From Prolixibacter sp. SD074 (GTDB lineage Bacteria > Bacteroidota > Bacteroidia > Bacteroidales > Prolixibacteraceae), in the NCBI RefSeq assembly GCF_009617895.1, contig NZ_BLAW01000001.1, positions 797,001 through 861,000 on the forward strand: a stretch of DNA of 64,000 nt, written 5' to 3'. Every line of letters starts with the position of its first letter. Positions within the stretch are counted from its first letter, which is position 1. The notes under the pieces were generated by a model, which was not told the origin of the DNA, did no database searches, and worked only from the letters and a program-made list of their open reading frames with translations. The translations under genes and the position numbers were made by a program. This document shows, in pieces, positions 1 through 9,939 of the stretch.

Positions 1-611
1 TTGCCCGATTCCCAGGCAATATCGACGGGAGAATAGTGTGCACCTTTGGCAGTAGTTCCTACCGGCAGCGTAATATCTTCCTGTTGTGTCATACTTTTAA
101 TCAATCTTCCGGTACCAGAAGTGGTAATCATGGATTGATTACCCGGTGTGCCGGAAGTAAAAGCATTTGAATAGAGGACCAAATCCTGGTCACCGACATC
201 GAGATATCCCTGTTGAAAATTCAGGTCGTTGATAATACGAACATTGGTTTGCAGAAGCGTTGTTCCTGTACCGTTGAGTTCCAGGTTGTACACCAGAAAC
301 GGAGCGGACGAATTACTACTGATAACCTGGGTTCCCGGGCCTGTCAAAATCAGGTATCCTTCGGATATACGGAAAAGATTGTCGGAGTGATTAATGATAT
401 CACCCGAAATACTGAGTCTTCCGTTTAACTGAATTTTGGGGGCAATATTATTGGCGGGCTCGCTAAGCATGGAACCCTGAATATTCATTTCTGCTCCTTT
501 GGTAATCACAATCTGTGCACCGCTATTGTGAAAAACAGTTTGCTGTGCTTCAGTATTCCTGCACAGAAGTGTGAAGACAAGAAGAGATGCTATGTAGATG
601 AGTCGACTCAT
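1..611 (-). CDS. Secreted surface protein, 5' part only (runs off the left edge)
   Basis: The frame starts with ATG at 611 and is still open at base 1, so only about 203 N-terminal residues are visible. Residues 1-22 are a signal peptide with a hydrophobic LLVFTLLC core and likely cleavage after TEAQ. The rest is beta-rich and low in cysteine, with phrases such as LNGTGTT and LVLYSNAF that are usual in large Bacteroidota surface proteins exported by the type IX system; the C-terminal sorting signal would lie outside the window. Its ATG overlaps the TAA of the preceding fibre-like gene by one base (TAATG), so the two are translationally coupled and probably build one structure. No catalytic motif is visible and I assign no function. 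Confidence 0.75.
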   Translation of the reverse strand, partial: MSRLIYIASLLVFTLLCRNTEAQQTVFHNSGAQIVITKGAEMNIQGSMLSEPANNIAPKIQLNGRLSISGDIINHSDNLFRISEGYLILTGPGTQVISSNSSAPFLVYNLELNGTGTTLLQTNVRIINDLNFQQGYLDVGDQDLVLYSNAFTSGTPGNQSMITTSGTGRLIKSMTQQEDITLPVGTTAKGAHYSPVDIAWESG

Positions 612-2635
612 TACTGTGTAATAATGAATTTCCGAATTGCATAAAACTGGAATTTGCTCGATTTGGTTAATCCGCTGCTAATAACCGGATTTCCGTTAGA
701 ACCGTTAATAGCGATAGCGTTTGAGGTATCAACTTCCGTTGAGGACCAGTAGTAAACATTTGATTGAATAAAATTAGTTGGTAGCTGACCTTTGGCAGCA
801 AATAGTAACGCCATCTCTTCCTGCGACGGTAAATACCAATCAGTTTTCAATTCGTAACTATAATTTTCACAAAACGGAGCAGCATAAGTTATATCGCTTG
901 CCAATGCTGTGTTAATCAGTGATGTATTGGATGCTCCGTCAGTACTGGTTGCACCAATCAGCTGATTGGTCGGTCCCCATTCAAGGCTATTAAATACTTG
1001 CTCTGCCACGACATATACTTCGTTTGTTGCATTGTTAACATAGAAGATGATACCACCTTCCAATTTATTACCGACTTTAATTTCCGCTGGTAATCCTGTA
1101 TAGGTCATCCAGTGAGTTCCATTGTAATACAAAGGTTGGTGAAGCGAAGTGCAGTACACCATTAAACCTTCGGCGGGAGATGCAATAGCATCAATCTGTG
1201 CCAGGGACATCCGTGGTGGAAGAAAACCCTGTGTAGTTGAATTTACTTCCATAATGGCTGAGGCTTCGGGCTGCGTAGTTGCCCCAACGGTTACTTTTCC
1301 ATCGGTAGATATTTTGTTAAAACCACTAACCGATTTATCGCTTCCGGCTACAATGGCCTTGTTGGCTTCCACAGTACCGGCAGCTCCAAAATCACTCTTG
1401 GAAACTGTATTGTTTTCCAATGTTTGTACACGATTGTCCAGATTGGAAATATCAGACTGGTTTGTTTGAGCCGTTGTGGTAACATCGGTTACCGCCTGGT
1501 CGAGCAATACATCGGCATTGTTCAGGTCGGTTGCATTAATGATTACGTTGGTTCCGGCATTGGCGGTATAACTACCGTCGGTTCCTATTCCGGCCCCGGC
1601 CTGGGTATTGTCCAGCTCAGCCTGAATGTTTGTAGCCTGTTGCTGTACGTTAGCTACATCTTGGGAGAGTTGTGAAACATCCTGGTTGTTGGTTTGCACG
1701 TTAGCCATGACAGAACTGATTGCCTGATCCAACAAGTAATCAGCATTGTTTAGGCTGGTGGCGGTTCCAATATAAGTAGTGCCACTGTTAGTTGAATAGG
1801 TTCCGTCGGTATTTAAGCCGGCACCGGCTTCAACCGCATCTATTTCAGTTTGTGTTGGTGTATTCGACGCGAGATTATTTACCTGTGTTTGTAAGTCCGA
1901 AATGTCAGTTGTATTTGTTGAAATATTGGATGTATTGTTTACAACTCTCGTATTTAAATTAACAAGCGCTGTGCTGTTTGTATTGACTTGCGATTGCAGC
2001 AATGCTGTTGTATTTGTAACGCTGGTCAATTGCGTATCCAGAAGTGAATCAGCCCCATTTAGCGAAGTGGCTGTCGAAATGTACGTTGCTGTCGGATGAT
2101 TAATGTAGGAACCATCGGTTTGGTTCAATCCGGCTCCCTGGCGGGTTGCAATAATATTTACCATATAGTTGGCGTTGGTACCAGGCTGATTGGCTATCAC
2201 CTGAAAAAGATCATCTATAGCGTGCAAGTTTTCATCCAATATGAAGTCGGCGCTATTGTATGATGTTGCCTGGTCTATATAATAAGCTGATGCCTGCGGA
2301 ACATATTCCGTCGATGAAATACTTTTCCAATCAGCAGTAACATCATCCCAATAATATAATCCAACATTGGGATAAAGTGCCGAAGCGGTTTTGTTCCAGA
2401 CCAACAATCCTGTCGGTTTTGTTCCAACAACCGGGTCATCGGGCGCAACCAGGTCTACGCGGGGGATAAGCAGGCCTTTAGTGTTTGAGTATATGTCCAA
2501 AACCGCAGTCGAGTCCGGGCTATGGGGTTCGTCACTTACTGAAACATTTTGAGCCACAGTGATACCGGGGTTGAAAAATAGAAGTAACCCCAACAACAAC
2601 AAGTAAGTTACTTTCTCAGAATTTAGGATTTTCAT
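611..2635 (-). CDS. Fibre-like repeat protein with C-terminal DUF1566-type domain
   Basis: The preferred start is ATG at 2635, giving the signal peptide MKILNSEKV...GITVAQ with GGAAG just upstream; the frame stays open to an ATG at 2701, but that adds 22 residues before the signal peptide. After a head containing STAVLDI and GLLIPRV (common in Bacteroidota surface proteins) come about four imperfect modules of 70-80 residues, each with GAGL/GAGI, a T-rich turn, then LNNADxLLDQA, separated by coiled-coil heptads. This resembles the shaft of a trimeric fibre. The last 130 residues (GGIIFYV, WYLPSQEEM, YYWSSTE) match the DUF1566/Lcl-C family, often the tip of surface adhesins. First gene of a two-gene coupled operon. 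The surface location and trimeric form are inference. Confidence 0.8.
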   Translation of the reverse strand: MKILNSEKVTYLLLLGLLLFFNPGITVAQNVSVSDEPHSPDSTAVLDIYSNTKGLLIPRVDLVAPDDPVVGTKPTGLLVWNKTASALYPNVGLYYWDDVTADWKSISSTEYVPQASAYYIDQATSYNSADFILDENLHAIDDLFQVIANQPGTNANYMVNIIATRQGAGLNQTDGSYINHPTATYISTATSLNGADSLLDTQLTSVTNTTALLQSQVNTNSTALVNLNTRVVNNTSNISTNTTDISDLQTQVNNLASNTPTQTEIDAVEAGAGLNTDGTYSTNSGTTYIGTATSLNNADYLLDQAISSVMANVQTNNQDVSQLSQDVANVQQQATNIQAELDNTQAGAGIGTDGSYTANAGTNVIINATDLNNADVLLDQAVTDVTTTAQTNQSDISNLDNRVQTLENNTVSKSDFGAAGTVEANKAIVAGSDKSVSGFNKISTDGKVTVGATTQPEASAIMEVNSTTQGFLPPRMSLAQIDAIASPAEGLMVYCTSLHQPLYYNGTHWMTYTGLPAEIKVGNKLEGGIIFYVNNATNEVYVVAEQVFNSLEWGPTNQLIGATSTDGASNTSLINTALASDITYAAPFCENYSYELKTDWYLPSQEEMALLFAAKGQLPTNFIQSNVYYWSSTEVDTSNAIAINGSNGNPVISSGLTKSSKFQFYAIRKFIITQ

Positions 2636-2712
2636 GCTTCCGTATTTGTGATTTGGGTTAGTCAAACTGCACAATTTCTCGAATTTTAAGCTTGCTAACA
2701 TAACATTTTTTT

Positions 2713-2729
2713 GGTAATTCAGAATTACC
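2713..2729. promoter_or_regulatory. 17-bp perfect palindrome upstream of the fibre operon
   Basis: GGTAATTC and GAATTACC flank a single A. It lies about 80 bases upstream of the chosen ATG (2635) of the fibre gene. On the minus strand it is followed by an A-run rather than a T-run, so it is a poor terminator and more likely an operator. No adjacent regulator gene is visible. Confidence 0.3.
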
Positions 2730-2790
2730 CTTTGCCATTAATAACGCACTATAACGGCAAAAATTATGTAATTATGATATAAAATTGTGA

Positions 2791-3015
2791 ATTGTAGAGG
2801 TTATTGGGTTAGCAACAGGTATCAATGTCCTTGTTTCAGGTGTCAGATCATCAGCTGTTTCGGGTTTTGTAGAAAAAATTAAAGCTGCAAAAGGGATAAA
2901 TATTGTTGGTGTAAAAAATTTTTCCGGAGATGTTTTCTACTTTTACAGGAATTCCGTCATATGTTATCGGTTTTATGCGGAAATGATGAGTTATGAAGGA
3001 GGATGGACCGATTGA
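2791..3015 (+). other. Open frame without a start codon, possible gene relic
   Basis: The 400-base gap between the fibre gene (start 2635) and the helicase gene (start 3040) contains one plus-strand frame open from 2791 to a TGA at 3013-3015. It reads like protein (GLATGINVLV, EKIKAAKGINIVGV) but has no ATG, no ribosome site and no family I recognise. It may be the tail of a lost gene or chance. No terminator or clear promoter is visible in the gap. Confidence 0.2.
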
Positions 3016-3039
3016 AAACGCCAAAAAATTCTTACGGTA

Positions 3040-6000
3040 ATGTCTAATTTGAAAATATATAAAGCTTCGGCCGGTTCGGGAAAAACGTTTCAGATTATCC
3101 GGGAATATCTGAAACTGATTTTCCGCGAACCGACGGCCTACCGGCATATACTGGCTGTAACCTTTACCAATAAGGCGACAACCGAAATGAAAGGAAGGAT
3201 ACTCAGTGAACTTTACCTGCTGGCCAGTGGTCAAGCGTCCCAACATTTGGATACGTTATTGAGTGTTTCCGGTAAACCGGAAGATGTGCTCAGGAAGCTA
3301 GCCAATAATATATTGAAATCGGTTTTGCACGATTATTCCCGCTTTTCAGTCAGTACCATCGATAGTTTTTTTCAACGGGTTGTACGGGCTTTTACACGAG
3401 AAATCAGGTTGCATGCCTCATTCCGGACCGAATTGGATCATCGGGCTATTTTGGAGGAAGCCGTCGAAAGGCTTTTTCTTGGTATTGATGATAATGAATT
3501 GCTCCGGGAATGGTTTTTAGATTTCGCTGAGCAGACGTTACAAGTCGGACAGAATTGGAACTTTAAACAGCATATCCTGGAAAGGGGAAGTGAAATCTTC
3601 GGCGAAGTTTTCCGGACATTCGATGAGGAATTAATTGCCCGGATGGAGGACAAGGAGTTCCTGGCTGATTATGGAAAGAAGTTGAAGAAGATTGCTGAGG
3701 AGTTCGATGAGCGGATGGCTGATATCGGGCGAAAAGCAATTGCTTTGATGAGCAGTCATGGATTGAACCCTGAATCGTTTAAGTATGGATCACGTTCATT
3801 CGCATCCTATTTTTCTAAGTTGACAGAAGGAAACTATGAACCTGGCACACGGGTTTTGAATGCCGTTGACAATCTTGACGATTGGTCGACCAAGACGACT
3901 GGGCCGGCTGTTAAAAATGCCATTGCTTCGGCGTATGACGAAGGATTAAATAGTTTGCTCAAAGAGGCATTGCAATATTACAACGAAGAATCTCCACGGG
4001 TAGAGTCAGTGAAGGCCGTTCTTCCTAATCTTTATACATTGGGAGTTTTAACCGATTTGGCTTCCAAAGTCAAGGAAATATCCTTGGAGAAGAACATTCT
4101 GATCCTGAGTGACACGGCGCAGTTGCTGAACAAAGTGATAGCCGGCAGCGATACGCCCTTTGTCTATGAAAAGATGGGGTCGGTATATCAACATTTTATG
4201 CTTGATGAGTTTCAGGATACATCCCGGATGCAGTGGCATAACCTGAACCCGCTGGTAGAAAATTCGTTGGCCGAAGGGGGACAAAATATGGTGGTAGGCG
4301 ACGTGAAGCAATCGATTTACCGTTGGCGTAATGGTGATTGGAACTTACTGGCGAACCAGTTGGAGAACGATTTTCAACATTATGGTCTCGATAAAGTAAC
4401 GCTTGATACCAACTGGCGAAGCTCAAAGAATGTCATCGACTTCAATAACATAGTCTTCCGGCAAGCTTCCGAATTTTTGCAGGATGATGTGAATGCTCAA
4501 CTCGAATCGGCCGGCGATACGATCAAAAACAAAGGAGATTTCGAAAATCTGATAGCAAAAGCATATGCCGATCATTTTCAGAAGTGCGCTAAACGTGGAA
4601 ATGAAGATGGTTACGTGCGCATTGAACTGATGGAAAATGAAGGAAACAAGGATGACTTCCGGCAAATGGCCATCGGTAAAACCATCTCGGATATTGAAAA
4701 AATGCAGGAGCTGGGTTATGAGCCGGGCGATATGGCGATTCTTGTGCGGAACAAACGGGAAGGAGCAGAAATTGCCAGGGCATTGCTGGAAAAGAAACTG
4801 GCAGTTCCCGGTTCAACCTTTAGCTATGAGGTTATTTCGAACGACTCATTGTTCGTGGGTAATGCCGCAACGGTGAAGTTCATCCTGAACTACTTTCATA
4901 TTTTGGCTGTTCCGAAGAATAAAATCAGGGAAGCTGAAATGATCCACGAGTTTTTCTTTTATCTGCTTCCTTCCATGCCGCAACAAGATCAGGCATTGTT
5001 GAAGAATGAAGGAAAACCGCAGTTGGACTTGTTCGGGACACCGGAAATGGATCAGGACGAAGCAGCTGACTGGTATTTTAATTATATGAATAATATGCCG
5101 GCGCTTTTTAAACCCTGGTTAGGAGACGAGGAAAGCGTTGCCTTGAAAAACGAACTACGGGGATTGCCGTTGTATAATCTGGCTGAACGGTTGATTCGCG
5201 AATTCCGGTTGAATAGTATTTCCGGAGAATGGCCCTATTTGCAGGCGTTTTTGGATATTCTGCTGGATTATACGAACACGGAATCTGCCGATATCAACTC
5301 GTTTGTCGATTGGTGGGAGAGTACCGGTTTTAGTAAAACCATCAGTGTGGCAGAGGAACAAAACGCTATTCGGGTTTTGACCATCCATAAATCGAAGGGA
5401 TTGGAATTCCCGGTTGTCTTTATTCCGTTCTGCGACTGGCTGGTTTATCCCGAACCAAAACATGCGCCGCATTTGTGGTGTAAGCCTGATAGTGAGCCGT
5501 TAAGTGAGCTGGCGCTGGTTCCGGTGAAGTATAAAAAGAATCTGACCAATTCGTTATTTGCTGATGAGTACTTTACCGAATTGTTGTACAGTGCCGTCGA
5601 CAACCTCAATTTGCTGTATGTGGCATTTACACGTGCCAAAAATGCGTTGGTTGCGTATGGTGCATACCATCCAAAATTGACTAAAGGAGTTGGAAACTCG
5701 ATGTCGGGTTTACTGCAACGCATATTTGAAAATCCGCCATTGCTCGATTCGGAGGACCGGCAACATTACATCGACATTACGGACTATTGGAATATGGAGG
5801 AGAAAGCCTTTGAGTTAGGAGCTCTCCAACCTTTTGAAAAGGAAAGAACAACCGCAGGTTCGTTTGTGCTAACTAATTTTCAATTTGGTGGGAAAGGCGA
5901 TAGTCTGAAAATCCGGTTGCACAGCCGGGATTACTTTGAGATTATACCCAGCGACAAATTAGAGAAAGTGAACTATGGACAGTTGATGCATGAGCTATTC

Positions 6001-6387
6001 GAGAACATCATTACTATCCACGATATCGACAGGGCATTGAACCGCATGTTGTTTGAAGGGAAAATCGAAAAAACAGCAATGAAGGACCTCAGAAATGAGA
6101 TTGCCGGAAAGCTGGAGAAAGACATTATTCATTCGTGGTTCGATGGTAGTTGGAAGGTTCTCGCCGAACGGGACATCCTTCGCGGAAAAGAACGCACACA
6201 TCGTCCCGACAGGGTAATGATAAAGGGTGGCCAGTTGGTGGTCGTTGATTACAAAACGGGAAGTGAAAATGAAAAAAACCGGAAGCAGGTCGCCGGCTAC
6301 TTAACCGATATCAGGAAAATGGGATATGCGCATGCAAAGGGATATGTTTGGTATATCCAGGAAAACAAACTGGTTGAGGTTGATTGA
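3040..6387 (+). CDS. AddA/RecB-like UvrD-family helicase-nuclease
   Basis: This 1115-residue protein is an SF1A helicase fused to a C-terminal nuclease, the architecture of AddA/RecB enzymes that process double-strand DNA ends for recombination. Visible motifs in order: Walker A ASAGSGKT (residues 9-16), motif II DEFQDTSR (about 389), motif III GDVKQSIYRW (about 420), motif V IHKSKGLEFPVV (about 781) and motif VI LYVAFTRAKN (about 859). The end carries the PD-(D/E)XK nuclease core: HELFE (about 983), DRVM, then VVDYKTG (about 1069). The start is supported by the Walker motif lying nine residues in, as in the family. AddB-type partners are usually adjacent, but none is visible in the flanks: the left neighbour is a surface-protein gene and the right neighbour a thioesterase. 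Confidence 0.92.
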   Translation: MSNLKIYKASAGSGKTFQIIREYLKLIFREPTAYRHILAVTFTNKATTEMKGRILSELYLLASGQASQHLDTLLSVSGKPEDVLRKLANNILKSVLHDYSRFSVSTIDSFFQRVVRAFTREIRLHASFRTELDHRAILEEAVERLFLGIDDNELLREWFLDFAEQTLQVGQNWNFKQHILERGSEIFGEVFRTFDEELIARMEDKEFLADYGKKLKKIAEEFDERMADIGRKAIALMSSHGLNPESFKYGSRSFASYFSKLTEGNYEPGTRVLNAVDNLDDWSTKTTGPAVKNAIASAYDEGLNSLLKEALQYYNEESPRVESVKAVLPNLYTLGVLTDLASKVKEISLEKNILILSDTAQLLNKVIAGSDTPFVYEKMGSVYQHFMLDEFQDTSRMQWHNLNPLVENSLAEGGQNMVVGDVKQSIYRWRNGDWNLLANQLENDFQHYGLDKVTLDTNWRSSKNVIDFNNIVFRQASEFLQDDVNAQLESAGDTIKNKGDFENLIAKAYADHFQKCAKRGNEDGYVRIELMENEGNKDDFRQMAIGKTISDIEKMQELGYEPGDMAILVRNKREGAEIARALLEKKLAVPGSTFSYEVISNDSLFVGNAATVKFILNYFHILAVPKNKIREAEMIHEFFFYLLPSMPQQDQALLKNEGKPQLDLFGTPEMDQDEAADWYFNYMNNMPALFKPWLGDEESVALKNELRGLPLYNLAERLIREFRLNSISGEWPYLQAFLDILLDYTNTESADINSFVDWWESTGFSKTISVAEEQNAIRVLTIHKSKGLEFPVVFIPFCDWLVYPEPKHAPHLWCKPDSEPLSELALVPVKYKKNLTNSLFADEYFTELLYSAVDNLNLLYVAFTRAKNALVAYGAYHPKLTKGVGNSMSGLLQRIFENPPLLDSEDRQHYIDITDYWNMEEKAFELGALQPFEKERTTAGSFVLTNFQFGGKGDSLKIRLHSRDYFEIIPSDKLEKVNYGQLMHELFENIITIHDIDRALNRMLFEGKIEKTAMKDLRNEIAGKLEKDIIHSWFDGSWKVLAERDILRGKERTHRPDRVMIKGGQLVVVDYKTGSENEKNRKQVAGYLTDIRKMGYAHAKGYVWYIQENKLVEVD

Positions 6388-6437
6388 GTTTTCCATCAAT
6401 ATAAACGAAGCGTCTAAATAAAACATTTTATATACAC

Positions 6438-6926
6438 ATGAAAAAGATTATCAATCCTTACGCAAAAGATACCTCCGGTGAATACCATTGTTTTGGTTGC
6501 TCTCCCAGCAATCCGATTGGCTTAAATATGCATTTTCATGAAGTGAAAGAGGGTGAAGTAATTTCGAAATGGATTCCTGAAAAGAAATATGAGGGATACC
6601 TGAATGTATTGCATGGAGGAATTCAGGCAACGATGCTGGATGAAATCTCCGGTTGGGTGGTGTATACACAATGTGGAACGGCCGGTGTCACCGCATCGAT
6701 GGAAGTGAAATATCAGCAACCGGTACTGATTGATAAGGGCGAAATCACCTTGAAAGCAAAGTTGGTTGATCAGAACCGGCGGTTAGCCACCATTCATGCA
6801 CAAATTATCAATCACGAAGGAAAAGTAGCCAGTGAAGGTAATATCCGGTATTTCCTGTTTCCCGTTGAAAAAGCAATGGAATCGATGAATTATCCCGGGA
6901 AGGAAGCTTTCTTCGAGGAAAAGTAG
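6438..6926 (+). CDS. PaaI-type hotdog-fold thioesterase
   Basis: A 162-residue cytoplasmic protein of the PaaI/4HBT hotdog family, which hydrolyses acyl-CoA thioesters. The N-terminal CFGCSPSNPIGL signature is typical of the Cys-containing PaaI subgroup, and the core VLHGGIQATMLDEISG carries the HGG turn and the Asp/Glu region that binds and activates the substrate thioester. It begins 51 bases after the helicase gene on the same strand, so read-through is possible, but there is no functional link. A terminator follows at 7047. The physiological substrate cannot be told from the sequence. Confidence 0.88.
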   Translation: MKKIINPYAKDTSGEYHCFGCSPSNPIGLNMHFHEVKEGEVISKWIPEKKYEGYLNVLHGGIQATMLDEISGWVVYTQCGTAGVTASMEVKYQQPVLIDKGEITLKAKLVDQNRRLATIHAQIINHEGKVASEGNIRYFLFPVEKAMESMNYPGKEAFFEEK

Positions 6927-7046
6927 TTGTATTTTAGGAATTTTAGGAAAACTTTTATCGGGTTAACACCTTTATCGACCATCTTTGGTGGCAAGAGAGG
7001 AGAAATTTTTTTCATACAATTTTGGTCAGGCCTGGTTAAAAGAGGA

Positions 7047-7085
7047 AAGGGAATTGCTTACTTAAGCGATTCCCTTACTTATTTT
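7047..7085 (+). terminator. Rho-independent terminator after the thioesterase
   Basis: A 13-base stem (arms 7047-7059 and 7064-7076, one G-U pair, 4-base loop) is followed by a weak T-rich stretch. The remainder of the 6927-7221 gap holds a promoter box at 7160. A 96-codon frame through the gap needs a TTG start and resembles no family; I do not call it. Confidence 0.6.
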
Positions 7086-7159
7086 ATGAACTCCTTTACC
7101 GCTCGTATTTTTGATGAAAATATTCTGCTTTGCTTTTCTTTTTCGTTGCCGGTGTTCAT

Positions 7160-7167
7160 TACCTTTG
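7160..7167 (+). promoter_or_regulatory. Bacteroidota -7 box ahead of the glycosidase gene
   Basis: TACCTTTG matches the TAnnTTTG -7 consensus of Bacteroidota primary-sigma promoters. No well-spaced TTTG -33 element is visible (the nearest is 27 bases upstream), so the call rests on the -7 box and on its position about 55 bases ahead of the start codon. Confidence 0.35.
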
Positions 7168-7221
7168 TGATTAGGTTATTACCAAAAAATGGTGTAATTA
7201 TAACGAAGAAAAAATAGCGTT

Positions 7222-9897
7222 GTGAAAAAGGGGATTTTACTTGTCATTTCGATGATCATGCTGGCGGGTTGTCACCAGGGGAACCGATTGCTTTATAAAG
7301 CAGAAAATTATAAGGTATATGCCAATCGGGTTGTCCAGGGAAAGTATAAGGCAAAAGTTATTTCTCCTACTCAAATGGTTTCTGATTATCAAAGTCCGGC
7401 CAATGAGGATTTTCCCAATTTCATTGAATTCAAGTTTGCCGTAAACGGAAAAGACAACGAGTTGCCTGTGGGGGTAAACCATACTTTTTTGCTGAATCCA
7501 GACAAAAATAAGGTGGTAAGCTTACCACCGATTGAATTTGGTCAAAAAGGCAAGGACGAAAAACAATCGAACCCAACGGGCAGTTTACCTGCTAACACCA
7601 GGGTGGAAATCAGTCTCGATGCCCGTGAGCTGATAAAAGACTTTAGAGAAAAAGGTTTTCACGATTTCTCAAATGGGCAACGAATTTATAAAGATGATTT
7701 TACGGGAATATTCATTGCCGGAAATTTAGCTCCATTGAGTTGGGATTTTGATAACCTGTCAACACGCAAACAATTTCAATTAACCGATCCGGATGGTGAT
7801 GGCATTTACACCATCACGGTAGTATTGAATCCATACGAACCCGGAAATTTTACGGCAAAGAAATGGGACCTGAAAAATGATATTTCCGGTTATCCCCAAT
7901 TGCATTCAGATATTCCGTTGGTTGATGCCATGTATAATATGTCACTTGACGAGACGGTACAAGATATTGAGTCAGACAGAACTTTCCGCACGGGTGAGTC
8001 ATGGCCGGGAGTTTGGACGCGCGATGTAAGTTACAGCATTATCCTCGCCTATGCATATCTCGAACCGGAGGTGGCCAAAACAAGCCTGATGCGAAAAGTG
8101 AAAAACGTCCGGATTATTCAGGATACCGGAACGGGAGGGGCCTGGCCGGTTTCGTCTGACAGGAGTATTTGGGCAACCGCAGCCTGGGAAATTTATAAAG
8201 TGACCGGCGATCGGGATTGGTTGAAAACCATTTATCCGATTATTAAAAATAGCGTTGATGACGACATTAAAACGTTACTGAATAACCGGAATCACCTGAT
8301 GATGGGGGAATCGTCATTTCTCGACTGGCGAAAACAGACGTATCCTGCATGGATGAATGGTGTTGATATATCCCAGTCACGTTGTTTGGGTACCAATGCA
8401 GTGCATTTTCATTCGTTGATGATTCTTTCCCGTTTGGCTAAAATGATGGGGGATACGACCTCTCGTTATGAACAACTGGCAGATTCCATTAAAGCGGATA
8501 TGAATAACAAATTGTGGGTTGCCGAGAAAGGATATTATGGCCAGTATCTTTACGGAAGAAATAATTTTTCGCTTTCGCCAGGAAGTGAAGCGCTCGGAGA
8601 AGCATTGTCTGTTTTATTTGGGATAGCCGATACTACCCGTGTTCGATCCATCCTGGGAAAAACACCTGTCGTCGATTATGGAATTCCCACGATTTATCCG
8701 CAAATACCCGGAATTCCTCCGTATCACAATAACAGTATCTGGCCGTTTGTACAGGCTTATTGGAATTGGGCTAATGCCCTGCATGGAAATATGGCCGGAT
8801 TGGATCAGGGCCTTGCCGCTTTATACCGGCCGGCAGCGCTCTTCCTGACCAACAAGGAAAATATGGTAGCCGGAAATGGTGATTTCAGGGATACACAAGT
8901 CAATTCTAACCGGCAGTTATGGAGTATTGCCGGAAATCTGGCTATGGTTTACCGGGTCTTTTTGGGAATGGATTTCCATGTGGACGGAATAATGTTTGCT
9001 CCGGTTATTCCTATTGCCTATAGGGGAAACTTTGAGGTAACGAATTTCCATTACAGGAAAATGAATCTTTCCATAAAGGTCGAAGGCTATGGCGATGAAA
9101 TCAGCCGTTTTTCTATCGACGGAAAGGCGGGTAAAGATTACTTTTTGCCGGGAAATTTAAACGGAAAGCATAAGATCATCATCGAAATGAATAACCGGAT
9201 TCAACATACGGGAAACATTAATCGGGTGGGCAATCGTTTCTCACCGGCTGCACCAATGCAGGTAACACTTAAGGGCGATCGCCTTACCTGGCAACCGGTT
9301 AAAGAGGCTGATAGCTACACCGTTTACCGGAATGGAAAATTCTTCCAGATGGTTAGTGACACAGCTGTACGCATTCTGTTGACAACTCGTTTGGCAGAAT
9401 ATCAGGTAGAAACTCGCGGAAAGGCCGATAATTCATTTTTAAGCCAGCCAGTGGACGTTATATCGCCAAAGAGAGTTATCGAAGTAGAGGCTGAACAGGT
9501 GGCCCCAAAATCATCGCTTGAATACCATGGTTACAGCGGAAAAGGTTTTGTAGAACTAACCAAAAATAAAAACCGGAAACTTGTTTTTCAGTTCAACGTA
9601 AACCACACCGGAAAATACACCGTCGATTTCAGGTATTCTAACGGTTCCGGACCGGACAATACCGATAATAAGTGTGCGGTTCGTTCGGTGAAAGTTGATA
9701 GCCAGTTTGCCGGGGTAGCTGTTTTTGCACAGCGAGGAAAAGAAGAATGGTCGAACTGGGGATGGAGCAATCCCATTCAGGTGGAATTGAAGGCCGGTAA
9801 AAATACATTGAAGCTTTCGCTGGAAGATTTCAATGAAAATATGAATGGTGATATCAATATGGCGATGCTCGATCTCATGCGTGTTCGGCCGCTTTAA
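7222..9897 (+). CDS. Six-hairpin (alpha/alpha-6) glycoside hydrolase lipoprotein with C-terminal CBM-like domain
   Basis: The start is GTG at 7222. Residues 1-17 form a lipoprotein signal with lipobox LAGC, so the 891-residue protein is probably membrane-anchored in the periplasm or at the surface. Residues about 30-230 are an N-terminal beta domain. Residues about 240-600 carry the six-hairpin fold: GVWTRDVSYSI, GGAWPVSSDRSIWATAAW, GSEALGEALS and NNSIWPFVQAYW, as in MGH1-like and GH63/GH78-clan enzymes. The last 140 residues (VIEVEAEQ, YRYSNG-like, DLMRVRPL) look like a CBM6/35-type sugar-binding module. It is followed 42 bases later by a secreted esterase, and a rhamnosidase lies 5 kb on, which points to polysaccharide breakdown. 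Exact GH family and substrate are not determined. Confidence 0.8.
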   Translation: MKKGILLVISMIMLAGCHQGNRLLYKAENYKVYANRVVQGKYKAKVISPTQMVSDYQSPANEDFPNFIEFKFAVNGKDNELPVGVNHTFLLNPDKNKVVSLPPIEFGQKGKDEKQSNPTGSLPANTRVEISLDARELIKDFREKGFHDFSNGQRIYKDDFTGIFIAGNLAPLSWDFDNLSTRKQFQLTDPDGDGIYTITVVLNPYEPGNFTAKKWDLKNDISGYPQLHSDIPLVDAMYNMSLDETVQDIESDRTFRTGESWPGVWTRDVSYSIILAYAYLEPEVAKTSLMRKVKNVRIIQDTGTGGAWPVSSDRSIWATAAWEIYKVTGDRDWLKTIYPIIKNSVDDDIKTLLNNRNHLMMGESSFLDWRKQTYPAWMNGVDISQSRCLGTNAVHFHSLMILSRLAKMMGDTTSRYEQLADSIKADMNNKLWVAEKGYYGQYLYGRNNFSLSPGSEALGEALSVLFGIADTTRVRSILGKTPVVDYGIPTIYPQIPGIPPYHNNSIWPFVQAYWNWANALHGNMAGLDQGLAALYRPAALFLTNKENMVAGNGDFRDTQVNSNRQLWSIAGNLAMVYRVFLGMDFHVDGIMFAPVIPIAYRGNFEVTNFHYRKMNLSIKVEGYGDEISRFSIDGKAGKDYFLPGNLNGKHKIIIEMNNRIQHTGNINRVGNRFSPAAPMQVTLKGDRLTWQPVKEADSYTVYRNGKFFQMVSDTAVRILLTTRLAEYQVETRGKADNSFLSQPVDVISPKRVIEVEAEQVAPKSSLEYHGYSGKGFVELTKNKNRKLVFQFNVNHTGKYTVDFRYSNGSGPDNTDNKCAVRSVKVDSQFAGVAVFAQRGKEEWSNWGWSNPIQVELKAGKNTLKLSLEDFNENMNGDINMAMLDLMRVRPL

Positions 9898-9939
9898 CCG
9901 GCATCGGAATTTAAAAACCACAAACTAAAAATAAAGCAT

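Noticed and set aside
6927-7217. 96-codon frame between the thioesterase and glycosidase genes
   Set aside because: It needs a TTG start directly after the thioesterase stop, contains a terminator hairpin and a promoter box, and reads like no protein family.
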